A stretch of 34,363 nucleotides of DNA from Actinomycetes bacterium (GTDB lineage Bacteria; Actinomycetota; Acidimicrobiia; Spongiisociales; UBA5794): positions 11,071 to 45,433 of the forward strand of contig JAHEJX010000022.1 in the NCBI GenBank assembly GCA_024638645.1. The letters are read 5' to 3'. The notes under the pieces were generated by a model, which worked only from the letters and a program-made list of their open reading frames with translations, had not been told where the DNA came from and did not search any database. Both the position numbers and the translations under genes were made by a program. Below are positions 1 through 6,996 of this stretch, piece after piece. Each line of letters begins with the position of its first letter. The stretch's first letter is position 1.

Positions 1-353
1 TCGACGAGCTGCCGTTGTTGGCGATCGTGGCCTCTTTCGCAGAGGGGATCACGACGGTAGGCGATGCGACTGAGCTTCGCGTAAAGGAAAGTGATCGAAT
101 CAAGTCTACGTGCGAGATGGTGCGTGCCCTCGGCGGCGGAGCAGAAGCAACGGATGACGGATTCGAAGTGGTTGGTCTTGGCTGGCTGGATGGGGGCAAG
201 GTGTCTAGCTACGGGGATCACCGCATTGCGATGTCTGCGGCAGTCGCGGCAACCGGCGCAAGGGGCCCGGTACGCATCGTGGGCGCTGAGGCCGCCGCGG
301 TGTCGTGGCCGGACTTCTTCGAAACCTTGGAGGCCGTGTGGTCATCGCGATAG
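1..353 (+). CDS. aroA: 3-phosphoshikimate 1-carboxyvinyltransferase (EPSP synthase), 3' fragment
   Basis: This is the C-terminal part of EPSP synthase, which joins phosphoenolpyruvate to shikimate-3-phosphate in the cytoplasmic shikimate pathway. The 5' end lies outside the window; the reading frame is open from base 3. The fragment shows the family's late signature: a DELP segment, then ELRVKESDRI, and further on YGDHRIAMSAAVA. These are the conserved substrate-binding blocks of the second domain. The stop TAG at 351-353 lies inside the next gene, cmk, which starts at GTG 338, so the two overlap by 16 bases and are probably translationally coupled. An aroA-cmk pair is a common bacterial arrangement. 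The identification is firm; only the length cannot be judged. Confidence 0.95.
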   Translation, partial: DELPLLAIVASFAEGITTVGDATELRVKESDRIKSTCEMVRALGGGAEATDDGFEVVGLGWLDGGKVSSYGDHRIAMSAAVAATGARGPVRIVGAEAAAVSWPDFFETLEAVWSSR

Positions 354-1006
354 ATGGCCCGGGGGGCGTTGGGAAGAGCACCGTGACGCAACGGGTGGCG
401 GCCGCGCGAGGACTGGACTACTTGGACACCGGCGCCACCTATCGGGCTGCTGCGTTGGCCGTCATGAGGGCTGGAGTGGACCCCTCGGATGGCGCAGCCG
501 TGCTCGAGGCCGTGGCGGCGGCGAGCATCGAATACTGGAATGGATCGATCTTCCTCGACGGCCGAGATGTGTCGAGCGAAGTGCGAACGCCAGAAATCAC
601 CGCGGCGTCAAGCGCGGTTGCAGGTATTCCCGAGGTGCGAGATGTGGTCGTTGCCATGCAGCGGCAGTGGGTGCAGTCCCGGGGTGGAATGGCCGTCGTG
701 GAGGGCCGCGACATCGGCACGGTTGTGTTCCCCGATGCGGCAGTGAAAGTCTTTCTCACTGCCCGACCCGAAATCAGGGCGGCTCGTCGGGCGGCCGACC
801 AAGCGGCCGGCCATAGCGAAGACGTAAAGGTCGTGCGGGAGGCTCTGGACGAGCGCGACAGGGCCGACTCGACCCGCGAGGCTTCTCCGCTGCGGGCGGC
901 CGATGATGCCTACACCGTCGACACCTCCGATCTCAGCCTCGACGAGGTGGTTGAAGCCGTGCTCCTACTCGTTGACGCGGCGCGGCGTCGACCTGAGATG
1001 CTCTAA
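338..1006 (+). CDS. cmk: Cytidylate kinase
   Basis: Cytidylate kinase phosphorylates CMP and dCMP with ATP, in pyrimidine nucleotide recycling. The protein has 222 residues, usual for the family. It opens with VIAIDGPGGVGKST, a P-loop at residues 7-15, followed by LDTGATYRA, where the family normally has a DTGAMYR-like block. The central EGRDIGTVVFP block and the DxRDxxDSTR segment near residue 180 are the substrate-binding and lid regions. The start is chosen at GTG 338 because it puts the P-loop at the N-terminus; a GTG at 305 would add 11 residues with no family counterpart. It overlaps the end of aroA. Its TAA stop shares bases with the stop of the convergent ispH. Confidence 0.93.
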   Translation: MVIAIDGPGGVGKSTVTQRVAAARGLDYLDTGATYRAAALAVMRAGVDPSDGAAVLEAVAAASIEYWNGSIFLDGRDVSSEVRTPEITAASSAVAGIPEVRDVVVAMQRQWVQSRGGMAVVEGRDIGTVVFPDAAVKVFLTARPEIRAARRAADQAAGHSEDVKVVREALDERDRADSTREASPLRAADDAYTVDTSDLSLDEVVEAVLLLVDAARRRPEML

Positions 1007-2049
1007 ACGCCAAGAAGTTGGAGAGCTTCCGTTGCTCCCCAGTCGCGATCTTGATCGACAGGGCCCGGTCGACCCGGCGTACGGCATGCATACGCTCCTT
1101 CGACCAACGCTTGCAACGTGTGGATGAGCTTGCGAAGGGCCGGCGGCAATGGGAAGTACTCATCCTCCTTGGTCACCCGAACCAGATCTACTCCCCGAGA
1201 CGGGTTGATGCGGTCGATAACCGACTGCACCCGCTGGTCAGGGGCACTCGCACCTGCCGTGACACCAATGGTTTCGTGGCCGTCTAGCCACTCGTCTTGA
1301 ATGTCATCCGGGCCGTCGATACGGTGCGCTTCCACTCCGGCGTTACGGGCCACCCGCACCAGTGCCTGAGTGTTCGAGCTGTTTTCTGAACCAACAACGA
1401 GTATCAGAGTCGCATCCTCTGCGAGGCGTTCCACAGCACTTTGGCGATTGGTCGTTGCATAACAGAGGTCGCTCTTTCGAGAGGTCTTGATTGCCTCGTA
1501 CCGAGAGCGGGCGTCATCGAGGACTCCCTCCCATTCGTACATCCCCAGCGTTGTCTGGGCAAGCAGGGCGACCTTGGCTGGATCGTCCGCGACGAATTCG
1601 TCGAGGCCACGATCAGGGTCGACCAGTGTCACGGCATCCGGCGCTTGCGCAACGGCTCCAAGCGCTTCGTCGTGTCCCTCATGGCCTACGTACAGGATGT
1701 CAAAGCCCTTGGCCGCGGCTCGCTTGACTTCATGGTGGACCTTCGTGACGAGCGGGCAAACGGCGTCGACCATCACGGCGGCAAAGGTGTCGGCGGCGCC
1801 GACCACCTCAGGTGCGGAGCCGTGGGCTGAGAGCATCACCACGCTGCCCTTGGGGACCTCGCTGATGTCATCCACGAAGATGACCCCTGCCCTCTCAAAG
1901 ACACCGACAACTGCGGCGTTGTGGACGATCTCGTGGTAGCAATAGATCGGGGGCTCGAACACGCGCACCATCCAGGTGAGAGCCTTGATCGCCATTTCTA
2001 CGCCGGCACAGAAGCCGCGCGGTTCTGCCAGCAGGACACGTTGGGTCAT
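1003..2049 (-). CDS. ispH: 4-hydroxy-3-methylbut-2-enyl diphosphate reductase
   Basis: IspH is the last enzyme of the methylerythritol phosphate pathway. It reduces HMBPP to isopentenyl and dimethylallyl diphosphate using a [4Fe-4S] cluster. The 348-residue protein carries the three cluster cysteines in their usual contexts: C14 in RGFCAGV, C98 in DAVCPLVTK and C196 in DLCYATTNR. Substrate-binding features are also visible: HEIVHN near residue 40, GHEGHDE near 122 and the QTT block near 165. ATG 2049 places RGFC at the N-terminus as in homologues. It converges on cmk with overlapping stops. The upstream minus-strand neighbour is the secreted repeat protein, separated by a hairpin-forming repeat, so ispH probably has its own promoter. 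Confidence 0.95.
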   Translation of the reverse strand: MTQRVLLAEPRGFCAGVEMAIKALTWMVRVFEPPIYCYHEIVHNAAVVGVFERAGVIFVDDISEVPKGSVVMLSAHGSAPEVVGAADTFAAVMVDAVCPLVTKVHHEVKRAAAKGFDILYVGHEGHDEALGAVAQAPDAVTLVDPDRGLDEFVADDPAKVALLAQTTLGMYEWEGVLDDARSRYEAIKTSRKSDLCYATTNRQSAVERLAEDATLILVVGSENSSNTQALVRVARNAGVEAHRIDGPDDIQDEWLDGHETIGVTAGASAPDQRVQSVIDRINPSRGVDLVRVTKEDEYFPLPPALRKLIHTLQALVEGAYACRTPGRPGPVDQDRDWGATEALQLLGV

Positions 2050-2105
2050 GGGCGAATGCTAGGCCGTGAAGGGTGGCAAGGTGGATTGCTCAAGCCGGCA
2101 TCCCA

Positions 2106-2152
2106 TATCCGGGTATTCCGGTATGTACCAGGTAACTCGGGATACCGGATAC
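2106..2152. repeat. Intergenic hairpin repeat, copy 1 (downstream of the secreted repeat protein)
   Basis: An imperfect inverted repeat: arm 2106-2119 (TATCCGGGTATTCC) pairs with 2139-2151 (GGGATACCGGATA), with one bulge and one G-T pair. A smaller GGTA-TG-TACC dyad lies within. It sits directly after the stop of the secreted protein gene on the minus strand, so it may act as its terminator. The segment 2111-2152 resembles 4202-4236 on the other side of that gene in the same orientation: shared blocks are GGGTAT, CCG, CAGGTAA, GGG and TACCGG-TAC. Confidence 0.6.
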
Positions 2153-2156
2153 GTGT

Positions 2157-4076
2157 TTACACCGTGGGGCCTCGCAAGCGGACAGATACTGCCTGGACCT
2201 CGCCCGGCATCGCCTTCCTTGCGTCCGGGTCGGCCTTCGGGATCGTGCAGATCAGGTCCTGAGCCAGCCTGGTCCCGGCAGCCGCGGCGCGGATCTCCGC
2301 GCTTGCGTTCTGGAGCTGCGTATCGAGCGCACAGTCGAGGCATCCGATCCGGCCGACCTCCGTCAGCTCGACGGCAAGATCTGAACTGGTTTGGTCGAGG
2401 TTGTAGGCGTTGTTGGGAATCTTCTTCGAAATGATCGAGATGTCCTGGATCTGCCAATGCCCGTCGTAGGGGTTCGTGCCACGGAAGTCGACGCGGGTGG
2501 TGCCTCGCGGAATAGGCATGTGGTAGTTCTTCCAACGCCAGCTATGGATCTCCCGGTTGTGCTGGGTCACGGCGGGCTTCCAGGTTGCACCGCCGTTGAA
2601 ACTGACCTCGAGGTCGAAGCCGATGCCGGTGAACTGGACGGCTGCGTTCTTGGGCGCCGGAGCGCCGAAGGTCACAAACGATGCACTCGAGTTGTCAACG
2701 TGGCGCCGGTTGGCCGCCAGTGCGGTGAAGGGCTCTGCCGGCGCCAGGTAGATGTTGTCCCAGTGCCACGTGTTGGGACCTACCGAGCATCCGTCATCAC
2801 AGTTGAAGACGTCGTATGAGTTGTGTCCGAACTGGACAACGCCCTTGTCGAAGGGGAGACCGCCGGGGATGGGCTCGGAGATCCAATAGAACGGTTCATA
2901 CGGCATGCCGACGATGACATGGTCCTGGGTCAAGCGGATCTCGAAAGTCGATCGCACCGTTGCCGACGGCGACAGGAAGTCCTCATACCCAATCCATTCG
3001 ACCGGACCGTCGATCTCGGTCTGAGTGAAGTTCTTGTGCACCTCGACATCGAACGAGCCCGTGTCCGTGAACGACTTGAGGGCGATCAGGATGCCGTTCT
3101 TCGGCGGCCCCTGCATCGATGGACGATCCTGAACCGGGACACGCTGCAGGTCACCCCACGGCGTGATCCAGATGTCGAACCAATCCCGCTTGGAACGGCG
3201 CAGCGTGGATACGTCGAATTGGATGACGGCTTCGCCTGCCGAGAAGTCGAGGATCGCGTTCGGCGAAAACATGCTGACTGCGTAGTTGCTGGCCGACTTC
3301 GGGCCCGAGCTTATGGCGGTCATCATGTGGTTGCGGCAGCGGAACTGGGCCTCTTCGTAGTCGTCAACAGTGTGCTTGGACGGGGGACCGGCGCAGTCGG
3401 CGCCGTGGTCTGCCTGCATCGAGGCGAGCTTGTCCCGGTATTGGCCGATCCGCGAGTTGGTCGACACGGTGACTTTGGGAGTGGACTTGAAGTCGACGGG
3501 GGACGAGGGATCACCGTCAAAGGTCTCGAGAAAGACCGGGCCCTCACACGGGTCCCTGCGGGCTGCTGAATAGCAGTCATCAAAGGCCGCGCCGCCCCAA
3601 GCCTTGTCTGCACCGTTGCCTCCAATGAGGACATCTTGGTGCATGCCGCCGTAGAGCTTGTCGGCCCCGTCGCCGCCGAGAACGTTGTCCCTGCCCTTCC
3701 CGCCGACGGCTGTGTCGTTGCCGCTGCCGCTATAGAGGGTGTCGTTGCCGTCGCCGCCGTAGAGGGTGTCGTCGCCATCGCCTGCGTAGATGACATCTTT
3801 GCCGACCCCACCTCGTATGACATCAGCACCGTCGCCGGCGCAGATGATGTCGTTGCCGCCATTGCCGTTGATCGTGTCGTTGCCGGCTTTGGCGAGAATC
3901 ACGTCCCGGCCGGGGGTGCCGTTGAGCGTGTCTGCGCCTGAAGTTCCCGCAAGAGTGACTGTCTCGCCGCCACAGGTGGCAGCGGCAGACGCTGCTGCCG
4001 TCGGAATCGCCAGAAGGCTGCCCAGCATCCATAGAACGGTCAGCAAACGCAGCAGGCGGTGTTGGCGAGCGGCCAT
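2157..4076 (-). CDS. Secreted protein with hemolysin-type calcium-binding repeats and a large uncharacterised C-terminal region
   Basis: The 639-residue product starts with a typical Sec signal peptide: basic start, hydrophobic stretch near residues 8-25 and an A-rich cleavage site near ASA. About residues 40-165 are a run of glycine/aspartate-rich nonapeptides of the GGxGxDxLx type (for example GGDGNDTLY, GGNGADKAW). Such repeats bind Ca2+ in a parallel beta-roll in extracellular proteins. The remaining roughly 455 residues are rich in aromatic and beta-type segments and begin with FLETFDGD. They look like one or two extracellular beta-sandwich domains, but I cannot name a family or an active site. 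ATG 4076 is chosen because AAAGGAG lies 6 nt upstream; the TTG just before it is less likely. No secretion ABC transporter is nearby. Function unknown; a carbohydrate-binding or cell-surface role is a guess. Confidence 0.8.
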   Translation of the reverse strand: MAARQHRLLRLLTVLWMLGSLLAIPTAAASAAATCGGETVTLAGTSGADTLNGTPGRDVILAKAGNDTINGNGGNDIICAGDGADVIRGGVGKDVIYAGDGDDTLYGGDGNDTLYSGSGNDTAVGGKGRDNVLGGDGADKLYGGMHQDVLIGGNGADKAWGGAAFDDCYSAARRDPCEGPVFLETFDGDPSSPVDFKSTPKVTVSTNSRIGQYRDKLASMQADHGADCAGPPSKHTVDDYEEAQFRCRNHMMTAISSGPKSASNYAVSMFSPNAILDFSAGEAVIQFDVSTLRRSKRDWFDIWITPWGDLQRVPVQDRPSMQGPPKNGILIALKSFTDTGSFDVEVHKNFTQTEIDGPVEWIGYEDFLSPSATVRSTFEIRLTQDHVIVGMPYEPFYWISEPIPGGLPFDKGVVQFGHNSYDVFNCDDGCSVGPNTWHWDNIYLAPAEPFTALAANRRHVDNSSASFVTFGAPAPKNAAVQFTGIGFDLEVSFNGGATWKPAVTQHNREIHSWRWKNYHMPIPRGTTRVDFRGTNPYDGHWQIQDISIISKKIPNNAYNLDQTSSDLAVELTEVGRIGCLDCALDTQLQNASAEIRAAAAGTRLAQDLICTIPKADPDARKAMPGEVQAVSVRLRGPTV

Positions 4077-4201
4077 CAATTACTCCTTTGGACGCGAGCG
4101 AAGACGCTGAAGAGGCACCCTTCAAATCCTGGCCTTCCACCACCCAAAGCAGTGATAAGAACATTACAAGTGGTCGAGAAGGGCGAAAAGGGCTATTTCG
4201 G

Positions 4202-4236
4202 GGGTATCCGAATCAGGTAATCCGGGTACCGGCTAC
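4202..4236. repeat. Intergenic repeat, copy 2 (upstream of the secreted repeat protein)
   Basis: A degenerate same-orientation copy of 2111-2152, lying in the roughly 200-base divergent region between the secreted-protein gene (start 4076, minus) and the DUF512 gene (start 4277, plus). It contains GGGTATCCG, CAGGTAA, then CCGGGTACCGG. It could overlap upstream promoter elements of either gene. Apart from this copy and the two presumed promoters, nothing else is visible between 4077 and 4276. Confidence 0.55.
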
Positions 4237-4261
4237 TGACCACCAGCCCTCCCATCCCCCC

Positions 4262-4267
4262 TAAACT
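4262..4267 (+). promoter_or_regulatory. Candidate -10 box for the DUF512-der operon
   Basis: TAAACT fits TANNNT and lies 9 nt before ATG 4277, so transcription would start only a few bases before the start codon. There is no good Shine-Dalgarno sequence in the gap, which fits a nearly leaderless message. Confidence 0.45.
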
Positions 4268-4276
4268 CTGAATCTC

Positions 4277-5662
4277 ATGTCGTATCCGACGATTCTCGAA
4301 GTCGAGCCGGGGTCTCCCGCGGCTGCAATTGGCCTGACGAGAGGCGATGAACTCGTCAAGGTCAATGGCGTCGCGCCGGGAGATGTCATTGAGTACCAAC
4401 AGCTTGTCGACGATCCCGATCTCGATCTCGAAGTCGTGCGGGCTGGCGAGCCGGTGCGGCTCGAGGTTTCGAAGATGCCGGGCGAGCCGCTCGGCATACG
4501 GCTGTCCAAGTCGATCTTCGATCGGGTGCAAACCTGCGACAACCATTGCGAGTTCTGCTTCATCTATCAGTTGCCCCCGGGGCTGCGCCAGTCCCTTTAC
4601 CTCAAGGACGACGACTACCGGCTTTCGTTCCTATACGGCAACTTCACGACACTGACGCGGTTCACAGAGCTCGACCTCTCCAGAGTGGTCGAGGAGAAGC
4701 TCGGGCCGCTCTACGTGTCAATCCATGCCACCGATCCCGACGTGCGAGCGGGGATGCTGCGCAACCCGCGCGGTGCCACGAGCCTGCGGTGGCTGCGGGG
4801 CCTGCTCGACCAGGGGATAGAAGTGCATGGCCAAGTGGTGCTGTGCACCGGCGTCAATTCCGATGACGTGCTCGACCGTACCTGCGCCGAGATCGTTGTC
4901 CGCTATCCAGGGTTGTCCTCAGTCGGGATCGTGCCTTTTGGGATGTCTCGCTACGCCACCGGAATTTCACTGCGCCCGCACGCACCAGAAGAGGCCGCTC
5001 GGGACCTCGACATCGTGCACCGTTGGCAAGAGACCGCATTGGCCCATGTTGGCCGTCGCATGTTTCAGGCCTCCGACGAGATGTATCTACTTGCGGGCCG
5101 AGATGTGCCGCCCGCCACGGCCTACGAAGGCTTTGCCCAGCACGAGAACGGCATCGGGATGGTGAGAGCCTTTTATGACGAGATCGACCGTCTCGAGCAC
5201 GGTACCGACGAAGACGCACCTGAGATCACTGGGGAGTGGCGGACCATTCCTGCCGCTCCGGCTACCGGCTATCGAGCACCTAACGTCACGACACCCGCCG
5301 CCCAGGCGACTGCCGAAGGTCCAGCCGTGATCGTTACCGGCGAGTACGGCGGTCAAGCGCTGGCACCTGTTTTGTCGCGACTGGAGGGCCTGTCAGGGAG
5401 GGCGTTGCGGCTACTGCCCGTTGCCAACGATTTCTTCGGCGGAAATGTTGCCGTGGCCGGGCTGCTCGTCGGCGCCGATGTCAAGAACGCCATCGCTCGA
5501 GACGAGGGGCCGGCCGGTGTGTACGTGCTGCCGGACATCGCGCTGAAAGGCGATGTATTCCTCGATGAGGTGCCCCTCTCCGAAGTTGCCGCGCTGACGA
5601 GTGCACCGGTCGTGGCAATCCCACCCACCGCAGAGGATCTATTGAAGGCGGTGGCCACATGA
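4277..5662 (+). CDS. DUF512 family protein (PDZ domain plus radical-SAM-like iron-sulfur region)
   Basis: A 461-residue protein with three parts. Residues 1-70 are a PDZ-like domain (LEVEPGSPAAAIGL). The middle contains the cysteine cluster CDNHCEFCFIYQLP near residues 88-101, a CxxxCxxC arrangement typical of radical-SAM [4Fe-4S] binding, followed by YLKDDDYRLSFLYGNFTTL, a DUF512-family signature. The C-terminal 150 residues form the DUF512 domain. The biochemical function of the family is not known to me. The gene overlaps der by the four bases ATGA (5659-5662), and the coupling suggests a role tied to the ribosome or the envelope, but that is inference. The first ATG (4277) is used; it is preceded by a TAAACT -10-like box. 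Confidence 0.88.
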   Translation: MSYPTILEVEPGSPAAAIGLTRGDELVKVNGVAPGDVIEYQQLVDDPDLDLEVVRAGEPVRLEVSKMPGEPLGIRLSKSIFDRVQTCDNHCEFCFIYQLPPGLRQSLYLKDDDYRLSFLYGNFTTLTRFTELDLSRVVEEKLGPLYVSIHATDPDVRAGMLRNPRGATSLRWLRGLLDQGIEVHGQVVLCTGVNSDDVLDRTCAEIVVRYPGLSSVGIVPFGMSRYATGISLRPHAPEEAARDLDIVHRWQETALAHVGRRMFQASDEMYLLAGRDVPPATAYEGFAQHENGIGMVRAFYDEIDRLEHGTDEDAPEITGEWRTIPAAPATGYRAPNVTTPAAQATAEGPAVIVTGEYGGQALAPVLSRLEGLSGRALRLLPVANDFFGGNVAVAGLLVGADVKNAIARDEGPAGVYVLPDIALKGDVFLDEVPLSEVAALTSAPVVAIPPTAEDLLKAVAT

Positions 5663-6996
5663 GCTCGCTTCCCGTTGTCGCCGTGTTGGGCCGGCCCAAC
5701 GTCGGCAAGTCGACGCTGGTCAACCGCATCGTGCGCCGCAAAGCCGCCGTCGTCGATGAGCTTCCCGGGGTGACGCGCGATCGCCGAGAATTCGAGGCCG
5801 AGTGGAACGGAAGGCGCTTCCTGCTGGTCGATACCGGAGGTTGGGAGCTAAACCCCGGCGAGGAGCTCACGGCGGGAATCCGCTCCCAGGCTGAGGCCGC
5901 AGTTAGCGCCGCCGACGTTGTGATTTTCGTAGCGGACGCAACGACAGAGGTGACAGACGACGATCAGGGTGTGGCCCGGCTGCTGCTGCGCTCCGCGATT
6001 CCCTTCCTGCTGGTGGCGAACAAAGTGGACTCGCCGAAGCGGGACCTGGACACGGATCACCTGTGGACACTGGGATTGGGCGAAGCTCATCCTCTCAGCG
6101 CGCTGCACGGTCGGGGGACCGGTGACTTCCTGGATTCGCTCATCGAACTGCTGCCGCCGGAGGAGGAGATCGAGGAAACTCAGTACGTGGCATCGTTGGC
6201 AGTCATGGGCCGGCCCAACGTCGGCAAGTCGACCCTGCTCAACAAGCTGGCAGGGGAGGAGAGGGTTCTGGTCTCCGAGGTTCCAGGCACCACCCGTGAC
6301 CCCATCAACCTGATTGTGAATCTCGACGGTGAGCCGTTCGAGATCATCGACACTGCGGGCATCAAGCGCCGCACCAAGATCAAGGACGACGTGGAGTTCT
6401 ACTCGACGCTTCGAGCCAAAGAGACGCTGCGCAGCGCCGATGTAGCTCTGCTGCTCATCGACGGGCAGCGGGGAGCCACGCACCAGGAACAGCGTCTGGC
6501 CGAGGAGATCGAGAAGTCTGGCACGGGCCTCATAGTTCTGCTCAACAAGTGGGACGACGTCGATGAGGAGCAGCGTCTCCATACGGAGGACAGCGTCGCC
6601 GACCGCCTCGCCTTCGTTTCGTGGGCTCCGGTGTTGCGAATGTCGGCCAAGACGGGTGCCCGCATCCATCGCCTGCCGAAAACGGTGCGTGCGGTACTCG
6701 AGACCCGGCGCAATCGTGTGCCTACGACAGAGCTCAACAAGCTCATCCGCAAATGGCAGGAGGCCCACCCGCCACCGGTCCGCAAGGGCAGGCGGGCTCG
6801 CATCATCTATGCCACTCAGGCCGAAACCGAGCCGCCCACATTCGTGCTATTTGTGCGTGGCGGCGATTTGGGCCCGGACTACCTACGATTCCTCGAGAAT
6901 CGAATTCGTGAGCAATACGACTTCACCGGCACACCGGTGCGGATCAGGACGAGACGCAGGCACAGCGCCCGAGAGATTGAGGACGTCAAGTCGTGA
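5659..6996 (+). CDS. der: Ribosome biogenesis GTPase Der (EngA)
   Basis: Der is an essential GTPase with two tandem G domains that helps assemble the 50S ribosomal subunit. Both domains are clear. The first has GRPNVGKST at residues 11-19, DTGGW near 58 and NKVD near 119. The second has GRPNVGKST at 184-192, DTAGI near 232 and NKWD near 296. A C-terminal KH-like domain follows, ending in a basic tail after ENRIREQYDFTGTPVRI. At 445 residues the length is usual. The start ATG overlaps the DUF512 stop, and the Der stop overlaps the GTG start of the carboxylase gene (GTGA), so three proteins are made from one message. The two P-loops are encoded by 28 identical bases (5687-5714 and 6206-6233). 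Confidence 0.97.
   Translation: MSSLPVVAVLGRPNVGKSTLVNRIVRRKAAVVDELPGVTRDRREFEAEWNGRRFLLVDTGGWELNPGEELTAGIRSQAEAAVSAADVVIFVADATTEVTDDDQGVARLLLRSAIPFLLVANKVDSPKRDLDTDHLWTLGLGEAHPLSALHGRGTGDFLDSLIELLPPEEEIEETQYVASLAVMGRPNVGKSTLLNKLAGEERVLVSEVPGTTRDPINLIVNLDGEPFEIIDTAGIKRRTKIKDDVEFYSTLRAKETLRSADVALLLIDGQRGATHQEQRLAEEIEKSGTGLIVLLNKWDDVDEEQRLHTEDSVADRLAFVSWAPVLRMSAKTGARIHRLPKTVRAVLETRRNRVPTTELNKLIRKWQEAHPPPVRKGRRARIIYATQAETEPPTFVLFVRGGDLGPDYLRFLENRIREQYDFTGTPVRIRTRRRHSAREIEDVKS

Noticed and set aside
91..816. Long plus-strand open frame across aroA and cmk (241 codons)
   Set aside because: Its arginine- and glycine-rich translation has no family features, and it lies in a wrong frame of two well-supported genes.
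3580..3960. Apparent DNA tandem repeat or CRISPR-like periodicity
   Set aside because: The periodicity is about 27 bases and comes from the nonapeptide calcium-binding repeats of the secreted protein; there are no conserved repeats with unique spacers.
5848..6768. 306-codon minus-strand open frame inside der
   Set aside because: It is antisense to the two G domains of Der; high-GC DNA produces such frames freely. No start signal or domain supports it.
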